64,000 bases of DNA from Acetobacter lovaniensis. Its GTDB lineage: Bacteria > Pseudomonadota > Alphaproteobacteria > Acetobacterales > Acetobacteraceae. Made by a program: the position numbers and the translations under genes. Shown one piece after another: positions 43,225 through 51,677 of the stretch (positions are counted from its first letter, which is position 1; each line of letters starts with the position of its first letter). Location of the stretch: assembly GCF_014207635.1 (NCBI RefSeq), contig NZ_JACHIE010000006.1:124001-188000 (forward strand), in the 5' to 3' direction. Below the pieces are notes generated by a model. The model worked only from the letters and a program-made list of their open reading frames with translations, ran no database searches and was not told the DNA's origin.

Positions 43225-44127
43225 ATGCTTGTAGTTCGATATTCTGCGTTTTTCAATGCGGATATTGCTAGTGGCAATAAATATTTTGAATTGGTTATTT
43301 CTCTCATGACTGTGAACAAGTTTTTGCAGCCATATGTAGATTTAAAAGTGATTATATATACAACGCAGAGCTACAAAAAATCCTTTGAAGTGCTTCTTGA
43401 AAAATACAGTTTTTCATATGAGGTGTGGGCTCTGGATGCGATGCATCCGCAATTCTGGAATAATTCTGTCGAGTTTTCCAAGTCTTTAAATAATTTAACG
43501 GAAATTGATAGAATATGCACCGTACGGATGCTTTCCGATTTTTATTTGCTCGATAAAAATGCTTACCGTCTTTTAATCGGGGCCGATGTGTATTTTCTGG
43601 GGATTCCTGACGAAGTTTTGGGCTTCGTCTGGTCTGGGAGTGCAGAAAAAAAGGAAAAAATCCTTTATATGCGTGACATGTACACGTTCGGTGGCTTTGA
43701 ATACAGGATAAGGCACTGGGCTGGTGAGCATCTGTCTGGTCTTCTGGGCGATTTTTATTGTCTGGCCCCAGAGGTGACTCTGGATGTGAGCGCAGTACAG
43801 GGATGTTTGAGAATGATCGATAGCTGGCCAGTCGTGCCCAGCAGATACGATCCGGCTCCTCCGTGCAATCTGTCAGGTGTGACTACGCCAGAGCAGCAGG
43901 CGGCATCCCTGCTGCTTGCACCGTTTGGTGGCAAAAAATTGCCAGCAAACCGCTACTCACACTACCAATATTTTCCAGAACTGGTGGTTTTGCACTCCCA
44001 CACCCTCGCTTTTCCACTCACGCATCTGGGGGACGAGTTTGTGCGTGAGTTTGTATCCATCATCGGGGTGGAACCCAATGGGGGTCAGTTCCCCGGTGTA
44101 CAGGAGCCTACCTTATCAGGGCAGTAA
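43225..44127 (+). CDS. AT-rich gene of unknown function, possible glycosyltransferase
   Basis: A 300-residue protein without signal peptide or membrane helix. RLLIGADVYFLGIPDEVL has an acidic motif after a hydrophobic strand, reminiscent of the GT-A DxD region, and the N-terminal strands (VVRYSAFF, LKVIIYTTQSY) fit a nucleotide-sugar fold, but I cannot place it in a family. The gene is markedly AT-rich in its first half compared with its neighbours. It follows the epimerase gene by about 60 bases and probably extends the glycan island. It is convergent with the lipid-transport operon. Confidence 0.65.
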   Translation: MLVVRYSAFFNADIASGNKYFELVISLMTVNKFLQPYVDLKVIIYTTQSYKKSFEVLLEKYSFSYEVWALDAMHPQFWNNSVEFSKSLNNLTEIDRICTVRMLSDFYLLDKNAYRLLIGADVYFLGIPDEVLGFVWSGSAEKKEKILYMRDMYTFGGFEYRIRHWAGEHLSGLLGDFYCLAPEVTLDVSAVQGCLRMIDSWPVVPSRYDPAPPCNLSGVTTPEQQAASLLLAPFGGKKLPANRYSHYQYFPELVVLHSHTLAFPLTHLGDEFVREFVSIIGVEPNGGQFPGVQEPTLSGQ

Positions 44128-44133
44128 GCTCCT

Positions 44134-44730
44134 TTACCGCGCCAAGGGAATGGTGGCGTTTACCCGCTCGGCCAGCTGGATCACCAACCCGCGCATAAGG
44201 GAGGCCACTTCGGCTGCGGAGCCAACACCCCCTGTTGCGACAAGGTGGGTGCGCTCACGTATGAGCGGCAGGCTGGGGTCGCGCGGCAGTACGACCCATG
44301 TGGCGTCCAGCGTGGCCACGCCGTTTGTATCCACATCAAAGCGTGAAATATCAATCTGCACACGCATGGTGGCGACATCGGCCAGCGGCTGGTCCGTAAT
44401 CATTTCGGACGGGCGTTTGTTGGACAGCACGTTGGTCAGCAGGTCCGTGACCCCAAGGGACAGGCGTGTGGCCCAGCGCGCACGCGCATTGCGCAGGATT
44501 TCCTCGCCCTGACGGGTAATGATGTCCTGTGAGTCCAGATAATCAGGCAGGATCACGCGGCTGATGGCAATGGTGGCCGCGCGGGAGGAAAGGTGCGGCT
44601 CGCCTATATTGGCGTCCGATGGCACGCCCAGCGTGTACAGCCGCAGCGGAGGCGAGGCGCAGCCAGCAAGGGACAGGAGCGGGCAGCAGGCCATAACGGC
44701 AAGCAGGGTGCGGCGTGGCGCGGAGGTCAT
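44134..44730 (-). CDS. PqiC-family lipoprotein of the Mla-type transporter
   Basis: A 198-residue outer- or inner-membrane lipoprotein with the lipobox LAGC (LLSLAGCASPPLRLYTL; Cys24). The segments AISRVILPDYLDSQDIITRQG and WATRLSLGVTDLLTNVL match the ABC-transport auxiliary (PqiC/DUF330) family, which partners MCE-domain lipid transporters. It overlaps the MCE gene by 4 bases and is the last gene of the operon. Confidence 0.85.
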   Translation of the reverse strand: MTSAPRRTLLAVMACCPLLSLAGCASPPLRLYTLGVPSDANIGEPHLSSRAATIAISRVILPDYLDSQDIITRQGEEILRNARARWATRLSLGVTDLLTNVLSNKRPSEMITDQPLADVATMRVQIDISRFDVDTNGVATLDATWVVLPRDPSLPLIRERTHLVATGGVGSAAEVASLMRGLVIQLAERVNATIPLAR

Positions 44731-45704
44731 GGGCGGCGTCCCATCAGCAGGAGTTGCGGGTTGCGTTCTATATCGGACGAGAAGCCGCGCAAAAAGGCGG
44801 CAGAGGCGGCAATATCGCGCAGGGCCGCGTCCAGATTGGCGCGGTCGATTGAGCGGGGGGAGAGAATATCCTGCAACGAATCCAGCGTTTTGGTGGCTGC
44901 GGCCAGCGTGGCGTGCAGGTCCGCTCCACGGGTGTTAAGCTGCGCGTTTCCCGTTTCCATCAACTGGTCCACTTTGCCCAGGGTCACGTCCAGCTTGGTT
45001 TGCAGGTCTTTTATGGTCCCGGTCGTGGTTTTCAGCATTTCATGCGAGAGTTCGATGGCCTGTCTGGCGCTGGACAGAAGAGGCGGTAGTTCACGGTTCA
45101 GGCTGTCGCTGAGCTGGGTGACGGAGAGCAGGGCGGCATCCGCATGGTGGCTGATTTCCGTTATGGGAATCTGGCCCAGCGAATCCTTCAGTTTTTCCAC
45201 GGCTGACATACGGACCGGAATCTCGGGCAGGCTGGTGACGCGCGGATGCAGCACAGGGGGCACCGAACGGTCAAAGTCCAGTTCGATGTTGGATTGCCCG
45301 GTTACAAAGCTGAGCAGGTTCAGCTCCGCACGCAGGCCAATGCCGATCAGCTCCTGAATGCTCACCTTGTCCCCGCCGGGGACGTCCTTGACCACGTGGA
45401 TCTGGTCTGGCTCCAGCGTCAGCACCACGGGAATGTAGGCTTTGTGGTCGGCCGGGTCAAAGCGCAGGGTAATGCTTTTGACCGTGCCGACCTTGACCCC
45501 GCGGAAGTTGACCGGCGCGCCAACGGACAGCCCGGTAATGGAGTTCTGGAACACCACCACCGCCTCGCGCGAGGGAGCGAAGAAGCTGACATGCCCAAAG
45601 ACCATGACGATGAACAGGGCCAGAAAGCCGCCTAACAGCACGAAGGCCCCGATAACGGTTTTGCGGTTTGTGCTCTCAGACATGCTGGTCAGCCTTTGTC
45701 TCAT
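44727..45704 (-). CDS. mlaD: MCE-domain lipid transport protein MlaD-like
   Basis: A 325-residue protein with one N-terminal membrane helix (TVIGAFVLLGGFLALFIVMVFG) and an MCE domain (EAVVVFQNSITGLSVGAPVNFRGVKVGTVKSI). A long helical C-terminal region (~residues 150-310) should form the coiled-coil needle or tunnel. It carries phospholipids between membranes with the permease and ATPase upstream. It overlaps the ATPase gene by 29 bases. It is longer than E. coli MlaD (183 residues), closer to the PqiB/YebT-like or Rv-type single-MCE proteins with helical tails. Confidence 0.88.
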   Translation of the reverse strand: MRQRLTSMSESTNRKTVIGAFVLLGGFLALFIVMVFGHVSFFAPSREAVVVFQNSITGLSVGAPVNFRGVKVGTVKSITLRFDPADHKAYIPVVLTLEPDQIHVVKDVPGGDKVSIQELIGIGLRAELNLLSFVTGQSNIELDFDRSVPPVLHPRVTSLPEIPVRMSAVEKLKDSLGQIPITEISHHADAALLSVTQLSDSLNRELPPLLSSARQAIELSHEMLKTTTGTIKDLQTKLDVTLGKVDQLMETGNAQLNTRGADLHATLAAATKTLDSLQDILSPRSIDRANLDAALRDIAASAAFLRGFSSDIERNPQLLLMGRRP

Positions 45705-46470
45705 CTGTCGGGGGAATGGTGGAGGCGCGGTTCATGAAGGCCATGACTTCGGGAATGGTGCTGTGGTCCCTCAGGTCCCGCGGGGAGCCGTGGGCTATGG
45801 GCTGGTGGGTGACCGCGTCCAGAAAAATGCCGTCATCGGCAATGGTGAACAGGCTTGGCAGTTCGTGGCTGACAATCACAATGGTCGCCCCCAGCCCGTC
45901 GCGCAGGGTCAGGATCAGGTCATCCAGCCGGGCGGAGGTAATGGGGTCCAGCCCTGCGGAGGGTTCATCAAAAAACAGAATGTCGGGGTCCAGCGCTATG
46001 GCGCGCGCAAGGCCTGCGCGTTTGCGCATCCCGCCCGAAATTTCGGAGGGGAACAGGTCTATCGCCTGTTCCATGCCCACAAGCCCAAGCTTGAGTTCCA
46101 CCAGTTTGCGCACCACGTCGGGCGGCTGGCTGCTGAACATTTCTATGGGCAGGGCTACGTTCTCGCCCACGGTCATGGAACTCCACAATGCGCCGGACTG
46201 GAACAGAACGCCAAAGCGGTGGTTGATCTGGGTCCGGCGGTGTTCGTTCTGGGCCCAGTAATCCTCCCCGCCGACCAGAATCTTTCCGGTGGTGGGGCGG
46301 AGCAGCCCGATCATGCTTTTGAGCAGGGTGCTCTTGCCGCAGCCCGAGCCCCCCATGACTGCAAAAATGGAACCGCGCCTGAGGTCAAACGAGACGTTCT
46401 GCTGGATGATCTTGGGGCCAAAGGACAGTTCCACGTCCCGCACGGAAATAAGGGTATCGCTCTCGGCCAT
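45676..46470 (-). CDS. mlaF: ABC transporter ATPase MlaF-like
   Basis: A 264-residue ABC ATPase: Walker A GGSGCGKST, Q-loop FQSGALW, signature SGGMRKRAGLARAIALDPDILFFDEPSAGLDP (the SGGMRKR signature is typical of the Mla/Ttg2A group), H-loop VIVSHELPS. It powers lipid transport by the adjacent permease. It starts 3 bases after the permease gene and overlaps the MCE gene. Confidence 0.93.
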   Translation of the reverse strand: MAESDTLISVRDVELSFGPKIIQQNVSFDLRRGSIFAVMGGSGCGKSTLLKSMIGLLRPTTGKILVGGEDYWAQNEHRRTQINHRFGVLFQSGALWSSMTVGENVALPIEMFSSQPPDVVRKLVELKLGLVGMEQAIDLFPSEISGGMRKRAGLARAIALDPDILFFDEPSAGLDPITSARLDDLILTLRDGLGATIVIVSHELPSLFTIADDGIFLDAVTHQPIAHGSPRDLRDHSTIPEVMAFMNRASTIPPTDETKADQHV

Positions 46471-46473
46471 TGC

Positions 46474-47658
46474 TCAGATTCCCAGCGCGTTGGCCATAAC
46501 GGCGAACACCGCATCCATGGCGATAATGCCGACAATGCCAATGACCACCGCGCGGGTGGCGGCAATGCCGACATCGGCAGCGCTGCGCCCCGCCTTGAGC
46601 CCCACGCGGCAGGCGGCAAGGGCGATAAAGCTGCCAAAGAAAAAGGCCTTGATAAACCCGAACACGAATTCCTTGAGTTCGACCCCGTTCACGGTGGAAA
46701 TCCAGTACCCCACGGGGGAGACATCCATCATGCTCATGCTCACCACAAACCCGCCCAGAATGCCAATGAGCGTGCCGTACAGGTAGAGCAGGGGCATCAT
46801 GAGCGAGAGGGAGAGAATGGCGGGGAGCAGGATATAGCTCGAAATGGGAATGCCAAAGACCTGCAGGGCGTCGATTTCCTCATTGCCCAGCATGGTGGCA
46901 ATGCGCGCCGCATACGCCCCACCCGTGCGCCCGGCCATGATAATGGCGGTCATGATGGCCGAAATCTCACGCGCGCAGGCAATGCCCACAAGGTTGGTGA
47001 CATAAATTTCAGCAGCAAAGCGGCGCAGTTCCACCAGCCCCACAAAGGCCAGAATGGCCCCGATCAGGAAGTTGACCACACCTACGATCAGCAGCGCATT
47101 GGGGCCTGCGTTCCACAGGTCCGTAATCAGGTCCTTGGTGCGCATGCGGCTTTTGCCGTGCAGGGCCTGCAGGGCCCCACGCGTTGTGTCCAGCGCGAGG
47201 GAGGCGGCAACCCCCGTCTCGTTCAGGGTGCCAAGGGTCAGGTCGCCGGTTTTTTCCAGCAGGTTCTGCTTGTGGCTGTTGTGGCGGGCGGGGGGCGCGG
47301 GGTTGGGGGGCAGCAGGGCCAGCAGGCGCTGGGCGGGGGCGGGCAGGCCGTCCTGCTCAAACGCCAGCCCGGCACTGGCCGCAGCCTGCTTGGCTTCCCA
47401 CAGAAAGGAAATGAAGGACGAATCCCACGCCGTAATGCCTGTCGTATCCATGCTCAGGCTGGTCGCGCCCGGTGGGGGGGGCGGAATATCCGCCGCCGTA
47501 AAGGGCATGACCCCGCCATGGGGCACAGTCCACGCGCCCCGCACACTCAGGCAGGGGCCATGCGGCCCGGTCTGCAGGGACCATGCAGGGCGCGCGGCAG
47601 GTTCTGCCGGGGCGGTGGGGGGGGAGGGATCTGTTTGCTGGGTCATTGTTTGTGACAA
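46474..47658 (-). CDS. mlaE: MlaE-type permease fused to an N-terminal STAS domain
   Basis: A 394-residue protein. Residues ~25-115 are a STAS-like domain with the short motif ITAWDSSFISFLWEA, equivalent to the separate MlaB protein of E. coli. Residues ~140-394 are the MlaE permease with NLVGIACAREISAIMTAIIMAGRTGGAYAARIATMLGNEEIDALQVFGI, the hallmark of the family, and five or so membrane segments. Thus the MlaB and MlaE functions are in one chain. It is the first gene of the four-gene operon and divergent from truB. Confidence 0.92.
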   Translation of the reverse strand: MSQTMTQQTDPSPPTAPAEPAARPAWSLQTGPHGPCLSVRGAWTVPHGGVMPFTAADIPPPPPGATSLSMDTTGITAWDSSFISFLWEAKQAAASAGLAFEQDGLPAPAQRLLALLPPNPAPPARHNSHKQNLLEKTGDLTLGTLNETGVAASLALDTTRGALQALHGKSRMRTKDLITDLWNAGPNALLIVGVVNFLIGAILAFVGLVELRRFAAEIYVTNLVGIACAREISAIMTAIIMAGRTGGAYAARIATMLGNEEIDALQVFGIPISSYILLPAILSLSLMMPLLYLYGTLIGILGGFVVSMSMMDVSPVGYWISTVNGVELKEFVFGFIKAFFFGSFIALAACRVGLKAGRSAADVGIAATRAVVIGIVGIIAMDAVFAVMANALGI

Positions 47659-47935
47659 CGTTTAAGACACGCCATACCGTGCTGGCTAGTCCCGACATGG
47701 TGAGAGCTGGCCCGCAGGGTACGCTGTGTGGAGGGTGTGCGCCGTCTTGGTCTTGAGTTTGCTAATAATTTCCATGGTTAGGCATTTTCGTCAGCCCAGC
47801 ATTGCATGGGCGCATTGCAGGGGGGCGCACGCTCGGCTAGATGCAGCCCTTGGTATGCGCCGGGTGGGTCCGGGGCGGTAACCGGGAGCTGCGCAGGCCA
47901 GCATGGCGCGCGCTCCCCCGCATACGGGAGTTGAT

Positions 47936-48850
47936 ATGCGACGCAGACGCGGGCGGCCACTTAACGGCTGGCTTATAGTGGACAAGCCCTCGGGCATGAC
48001 CTCCACACAGGTGGTGGGGCGGGCCAAACGGCTGTTCGATGCGCAGAAGGTGGGCCACGGTGGCACGCTGGACCCGCTGGCGACCGGGCTTCTGCCGCTG
48101 GCTTTTGGCACGGCCACCAAAACCGTGCCTTATGTTATGGACGGCACCAAGGTTTACCAGTTTACCCTGCGTATGGGTGACGCGCGCGATAGTGATGACG
48201 CCGATGGCGCAGTGACCGCCACATCGGATGTGCGCCCCACGGATGAGCAGCTCCGCGCGGCGCTGCCTGCGCTTACGGGCGACATCATGCAGGTTCCTCC
48301 GGTGTATTCCGCCCTCAAGGTGGCGGGCGAGCGGGCCTATGACATGGCGCGTGATGGCCGCCCGCCAGAACTGCCCCCCCGCCCCGCCCGTGTGGACCGC
48401 TTTGAGCTGATCGCCCGCCCCGATGCGGATACGGCGGTGTTCGAGGTCGAATCCGGCAAGGGCGTGTACATGCGCGCACTGGCGCGTGATGTGGCGCTGG
48501 CATGTGGCACGGTTGGCCATATTGCGGTGCTGCGCCGCCTGCGCGTGGGGCCTTTTACCGAGGCCGATGCAATTATGCTGGACAAACTCGCGCCAAACGA
48601 CGACAACGCGCATGCTTCTGCGGAACTGCTTCTTCCGGTCGAGACCGCGCTGGCCGACATCCCGGCGCTGGCCCTGACTGAGGAGGAATCCGTTCTTCTG
48701 CGCCACGGGCGGGCTCTGAGCCTTCTGGATCTGATGGGACGTATCCCACAGACCGATGCCTCGGGGACCGTGCGTGTCATGGACGCAGGGCGTGTGCTTG
48801 GCCTTGGCCGCCTGGAGGATGGGCAGCTTAAGCCAGTACGCATTCTATGA
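47936..48850 (+). CDS. truB: tRNA pseudouridine-55 synthase TruB
   Basis: A 304-residue enzyme making pseudouridine at tRNA position 55. GWLIVDKPSGMTSTQVV and the catalytic segment GHGGTLDPLATGLLPLAFG, with the nucleophile Asp in TLDPLA, are diagnostic; YQFTLRMGDARDSDDADG and QVPPVYSALKVAGERAYDMAR follow. The ATG used has GGGAG 5 bases upstream; an ATG 11 codons earlier lacks one. It is followed by rpsO, the common truB-rpsO-pnp order. Confidence 0.96.
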   Translation: MRRRRGRPLNGWLIVDKPSGMTSTQVVGRAKRLFDAQKVGHGGTLDPLATGLLPLAFGTATKTVPYVMDGTKVYQFTLRMGDARDSDDADGAVTATSDVRPTDEQLRAALPALTGDIMQVPPVYSALKVAGERAYDMARDGRPPELPPRPARVDRFELIARPDADTAVFEVESGKGVYMRALARDVALACGTVGHIAVLRRLRVGPFTEADAIMLDKLAPNDDNAHASAELLLPVETALADIPALALTEEESVLLRHGRALSLLDLMGRIPQTDASGTVRVMDAGRVLGLGRLEDGQLKPVRIL

Positions 48851-48873
48851 CATTTTTCTGATGGAGACATGTG

Positions 48874-49143
48874 ATGTCGATTACCGCTGAACGCCGTACC
48901 GAGGTTATTGCCGAATACCAGACCGCCCAGGGCGATACGGGTTCGCCCGAAGTGCAGGTTGCAATCCTGACCGAGCGCATCAACAACCTGACCGACCACC
49001 TCAAGACCCACGCGAAGGACTTCCATTCCCGCCGTGGTCTGCTGATCATGGTTGGCCGTCGTCGCCGTCTGCTGGACTACCTGCGTGGTAAGAGCCAGAG
49101 CCGCTACGAAGCGCTGATCGCGCGTCTGGGTCTGCGCCGCTAA
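48874..49143 (+). CDS. rpsO: 30S ribosomal protein S15
   Basis: An 89-residue S15, the usual length, binding 16S rRNA helices 20-22. [69 protein letters not shown] is canonical. I chose the second of two tandem starts because GGAG lies 7 bases upstream. It sits 23 bases after truB. Confidence 0.97.
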   Translation: MSITAERRTEVIAEYQTAQGDTGSPEVQVAILTERINNLTDHLKTHAKDFHSRRGLLIMVGRRRRLLDYLRGKSQSRYEALIARLGLRR

Positions 49144-49445
49144 TTTCCGGTTTTTGTCCGCCAGCCCGGCATCCTGCCGGGCCGGAGGGCAGGCCGGAGG
49201 GTCTGTGGGGGTTTTTGTGCTGGTCATATGGCCGCCAAACCCCCATATACCGTTGTATGCCACAGGCTTTGGCATGCGGGCTCTGATGTTCCGGGTAAGG
49301 CCACGGCGTTTCCGACCACATGGCGCCTGGGCGGTGCTGCCGCCAGTCTCCATGCCGTCCGAGGCGCTGTCCGCCATTCGGTTCTGTCCCGCTGTTTGCC
49401 GTGGTTTTGAATAAAAACTGTGTCAACAGAAGATGAGAAGACAGA
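49144..49445. other. rpsO-pnp intergenic region
   Basis: About 300 bases without a convincing gene. A GC hairpin lies near its start. In E. coli the equivalent region holds an RNase III site controlling pnp mRNA, so a regulatory leader is plausible, but I see no matching long double-stranded stem. Short open frames here have no family features. Confidence 0.5.
49164..49182 (+). terminator. Hairpin after rpsO
   Basis: GCCCGGCA and TGCCGGGC form a perfect 8-bp stem around a 3-base loop, starting 21 bases after the rpsO stop codon. There is no U-tract, so it may be a processing or stability element rather than a full terminator. Confidence 0.5.
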
Positions 49446-51596
49446 ATGTTTAACTACTTCCGCAAAGAAATTGAGTGGGCAGGTCGTCCGCTGGTGCTCG
49501 AAACCGGCAAGGTTGCCCGTCAGGCCGACGGTGCAGTGCTGGTCACATATGGTGAAACCGTGGTCCTGTGTACCGCTGTTGGCGCGCGTGACGTCAAGCC
49601 GGGACAGGACTTTTTCCCCCTGACCGTCAACTATCAGGAAAAAGCCTACGCAGCAGGCAAGATCCCCGGCGGGTTCTTCAAGCGTGAAGGCCGTCCTTCC
49701 GAAAACGAAACTCTGGTCTCCCGCCTGATCGACCGCCCCATTCGCCCGCTCTTCCCCGAAGGGTTCCGCAATGAGGTGCAGGTCATCGCCACGGTGCTGA
49801 CCCACGACATGGAAAACGACCCGAGCATTCCCGCCCTGATCGGCTGCTCGGCTGCCCTGACCCTGTCTGGCATTCCCTTCTTCGGCCCCGTGGGCGCTGC
49901 CCGCGTTGGCTTTGCCGATGGCGCGTTCATCCTCAACCCCACGCTGGAACAGCTCAAGGAAACCGACCTTGATCTGGTCGTGGCCGGGACCGCCGAAGGC
50001 GTGCTGATGGTGGAATCCGAAGCATCCGAACTGTCCGAAGACGTGATGCTCGATGCCGTGACCTTTGGCCACACCGCCTTCCAGCCCGTGCTGGACGCCA
50101 TTATTGCGCTGGCCGAACACGCCGCCAAGGAACCATGGGACCTGCCGAGCGAAAGCAAGGAAGAAGCCGCCCTGCGCAAGCAGGTGGACAAGCTGGGCCG
50201 CAAGCTGATCGCCGATGCTTACAAGGAAAAGCAGAAGCAGACCCGCTACGAAAAGCTCAAGGCCGCGCGTGACGCCATTGTGGAAAAACTGACAGCCGCC
50301 GAGCTGGACGTGTCCGCCGCCAAGCCCATGATCAAGGACCTTGAAGCCGATGTGGTCCGCACCTCGGTGCTCAAGACCAGCAAGCGTATTGACGGGCGTG
50401 ATCTTGTAACCGTGCGCCCGATTGTGCCCGAAGTGGGCGTGCTGCCCCGCGTGCATGGGTCCGCCCTGTTCACCCGTGGTGAAACGCAGGCTCTGGTTGT
50501 GACCACGCTGGGCACTGGCCAGGACGAACAGGTGATTGATGCGCTCGAAGGCGAATACCGCACCAACTTCCTGCTGCATTACAACTTCCCTCCCTACTCC
50601 GTAGGTGAGTGCGGCCGCGTAGGCTCCCCCGGCCGACGTGAAATCGGGCATGGCAAGCTGGCATGGCGCGCCCTGCACCCGCTGATGCCCAACCGCAAGG
50701 AATTCCCCTACACGGTGCGTGTTGTTTCCGAAATTACGGAAAGCAATGGCTCCTCCTCCATGGCGACCGTTTGCGGTAGCTCGCTGGCCCTTATGGATGC
50801 CGGTGTGCCCCTCAAGCGCCCTGTGGCCGGTATTGCCATGGGTCTGATCAAGGAAGGCGACAAGTTTGCCGTCCTGTCCGACATTCTGGGTGATGAAGAT
50901 CATCTGGGTGACATGGACTTCAAGGTCGCCGGGACCGAAGAAGGCGTGACCGCGCTGCAGATGGACATCAAGATCACGTCCATCACGCCCGAAATCATGA
51001 AGATCGCTCTGGGTCAGGCGCGCGATGGCCGCCTGCATATTCTGGGCGAAATGAGCAAGGCGCTGACCGAAAACCGCACGGCTGTCGCCACCACGGCGCC
51101 GCGCATCACCACCATGAAGGTGCCGCGCGAAAAAATCCGTGATGTCATTGGTTCAGGTGGCAAGGTTATCCGCGAAATCGTGGAATACTCGGGTGCGAAG
51201 GTCGATATCGGGGACGATGGCACAATCACCATTGCCGCCACCGCCGAAGACCAGACCAAAAAGGCGCTCGAACGCATTAACGGTATTGTGGCCGAGCCCG
51301 AACTGGGCCGCATTTACGATGGCAAGGTCGTCAAGACCGCCGACTTTGGCGCGTTCGTCAACTTCCTTGGCGCGCGTGACGGGCTGGTTCATATTTCCGA
51401 ACTGGCGCAGGGTCGCGTGGGCCGTACCTCCGATGTGGTCAAGGATGGCGACGCCGTTAAGGTCAAGGTCATTGGTTTTGATGATCGCGGCAAGGTCAAG
51501 CTGTCCATGCGCGTTGTTGATCAGGCTACGGGTGCCGATATTACGGAAACCGTGGGCGAAAAACCTGCCCGCGCACCGCGCCGGGATGCCGAATAA
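49446..51596 (+). CDS. pnp: Polyribonucleotide nucleotidyltransferase
   Basis: A 716-residue PNPase, a phosphorolytic 3'-5' exoribonuclease of the degradosome. Two RNase PH-like domains (first [30 protein letters not shown]; second [22 protein letters not shown]), a helical linker, a KH domain ([26 protein letters not shown]) and a C-terminal S1 domain ([33 protein letters not shown]) are all present at normal length. It is the last gene of the truB-rpsO-pnp group. Confidence 0.97.
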   Translation: MFNYFRKEIEWAGRPLVLETGKVARQADGAVLVTYGETVVLCTAVGARDVKPGQDFFPLTVNYQEKAYAAGKIPGGFFKREGRPSENETLVSRLIDRPIRPLFPEGFRNEVQVIATVLTHDMENDPSIPALIGCSAALTLSGIPFFGPVGAARVGFADGAFILNPTLEQLKETDLDLVVAGTAEGVLMVESEASELSEDVMLDAVTFGHTAFQPVLDAIIALAEHAAKEPWDLPSESKEEAALRKQVDKLGRKLIADAYKEKQKQTRYEKLKAARDAIVEKLTAAELDVSAAKPMIKDLEADVVRTSVLKTSKRIDGRDLVTVRPIVPEVGVLPRVHGSALFTRGETQALVVTTLGTGQDEQVIDALEGEYRTNFLLHYNFPPYSVGECGRVGSPGRREIGHGKLAWRALHPLMPNRKEFPYTVRVVSEITESNGSSSMATVCGSSLALMDAGVPLKRPVAGIAMGLIKEGDKFAVLSDILGDEDHLGDMDFKVAGTEEGVTALQMDIKITSITPEIMKIALGQARDGRLHILGEMSKALTENRTAVATTAPRITTMKVPREKIRDVIGSGGKVIREIVEYSGAKVDIGDDGTITIAATAEDQTKKALERINGIVAEPELGRIYDGKVVKTADFGAFVNFLGARDGLVHISELAQGRVGRTSDVVKDGDAVKVKVIGFDDRGKVKLSMRVVDQATGADITETVGEKPARAPRRDAE

Positions 51597-51677
51597 GGCG
51601 CTTCCTCTGTGGAGGGGTTCCGCTCCCCTCCACGTCGCGGACCAGAACAGGTGTCTTAGAGAAACGACAGGATAGTC

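Noticed and set aside
45442-47655. 737-codon open frame on the + strand opposite the Mla-type operon
   Set aside because: The opposite strand carries three recognisable overlapping genes; this frame is His/Gly/Gln-rich noise.
49154-49414. 86-codon frame between rpsO and pnp
   Set aside because: No ribosome site or family features; overlaps the hairpin after rpsO.
49224-51038. 604-codon open frame on the - strand opposite pnp
   Set aside because: Antisense to the conserved PNPase domains, no family features.
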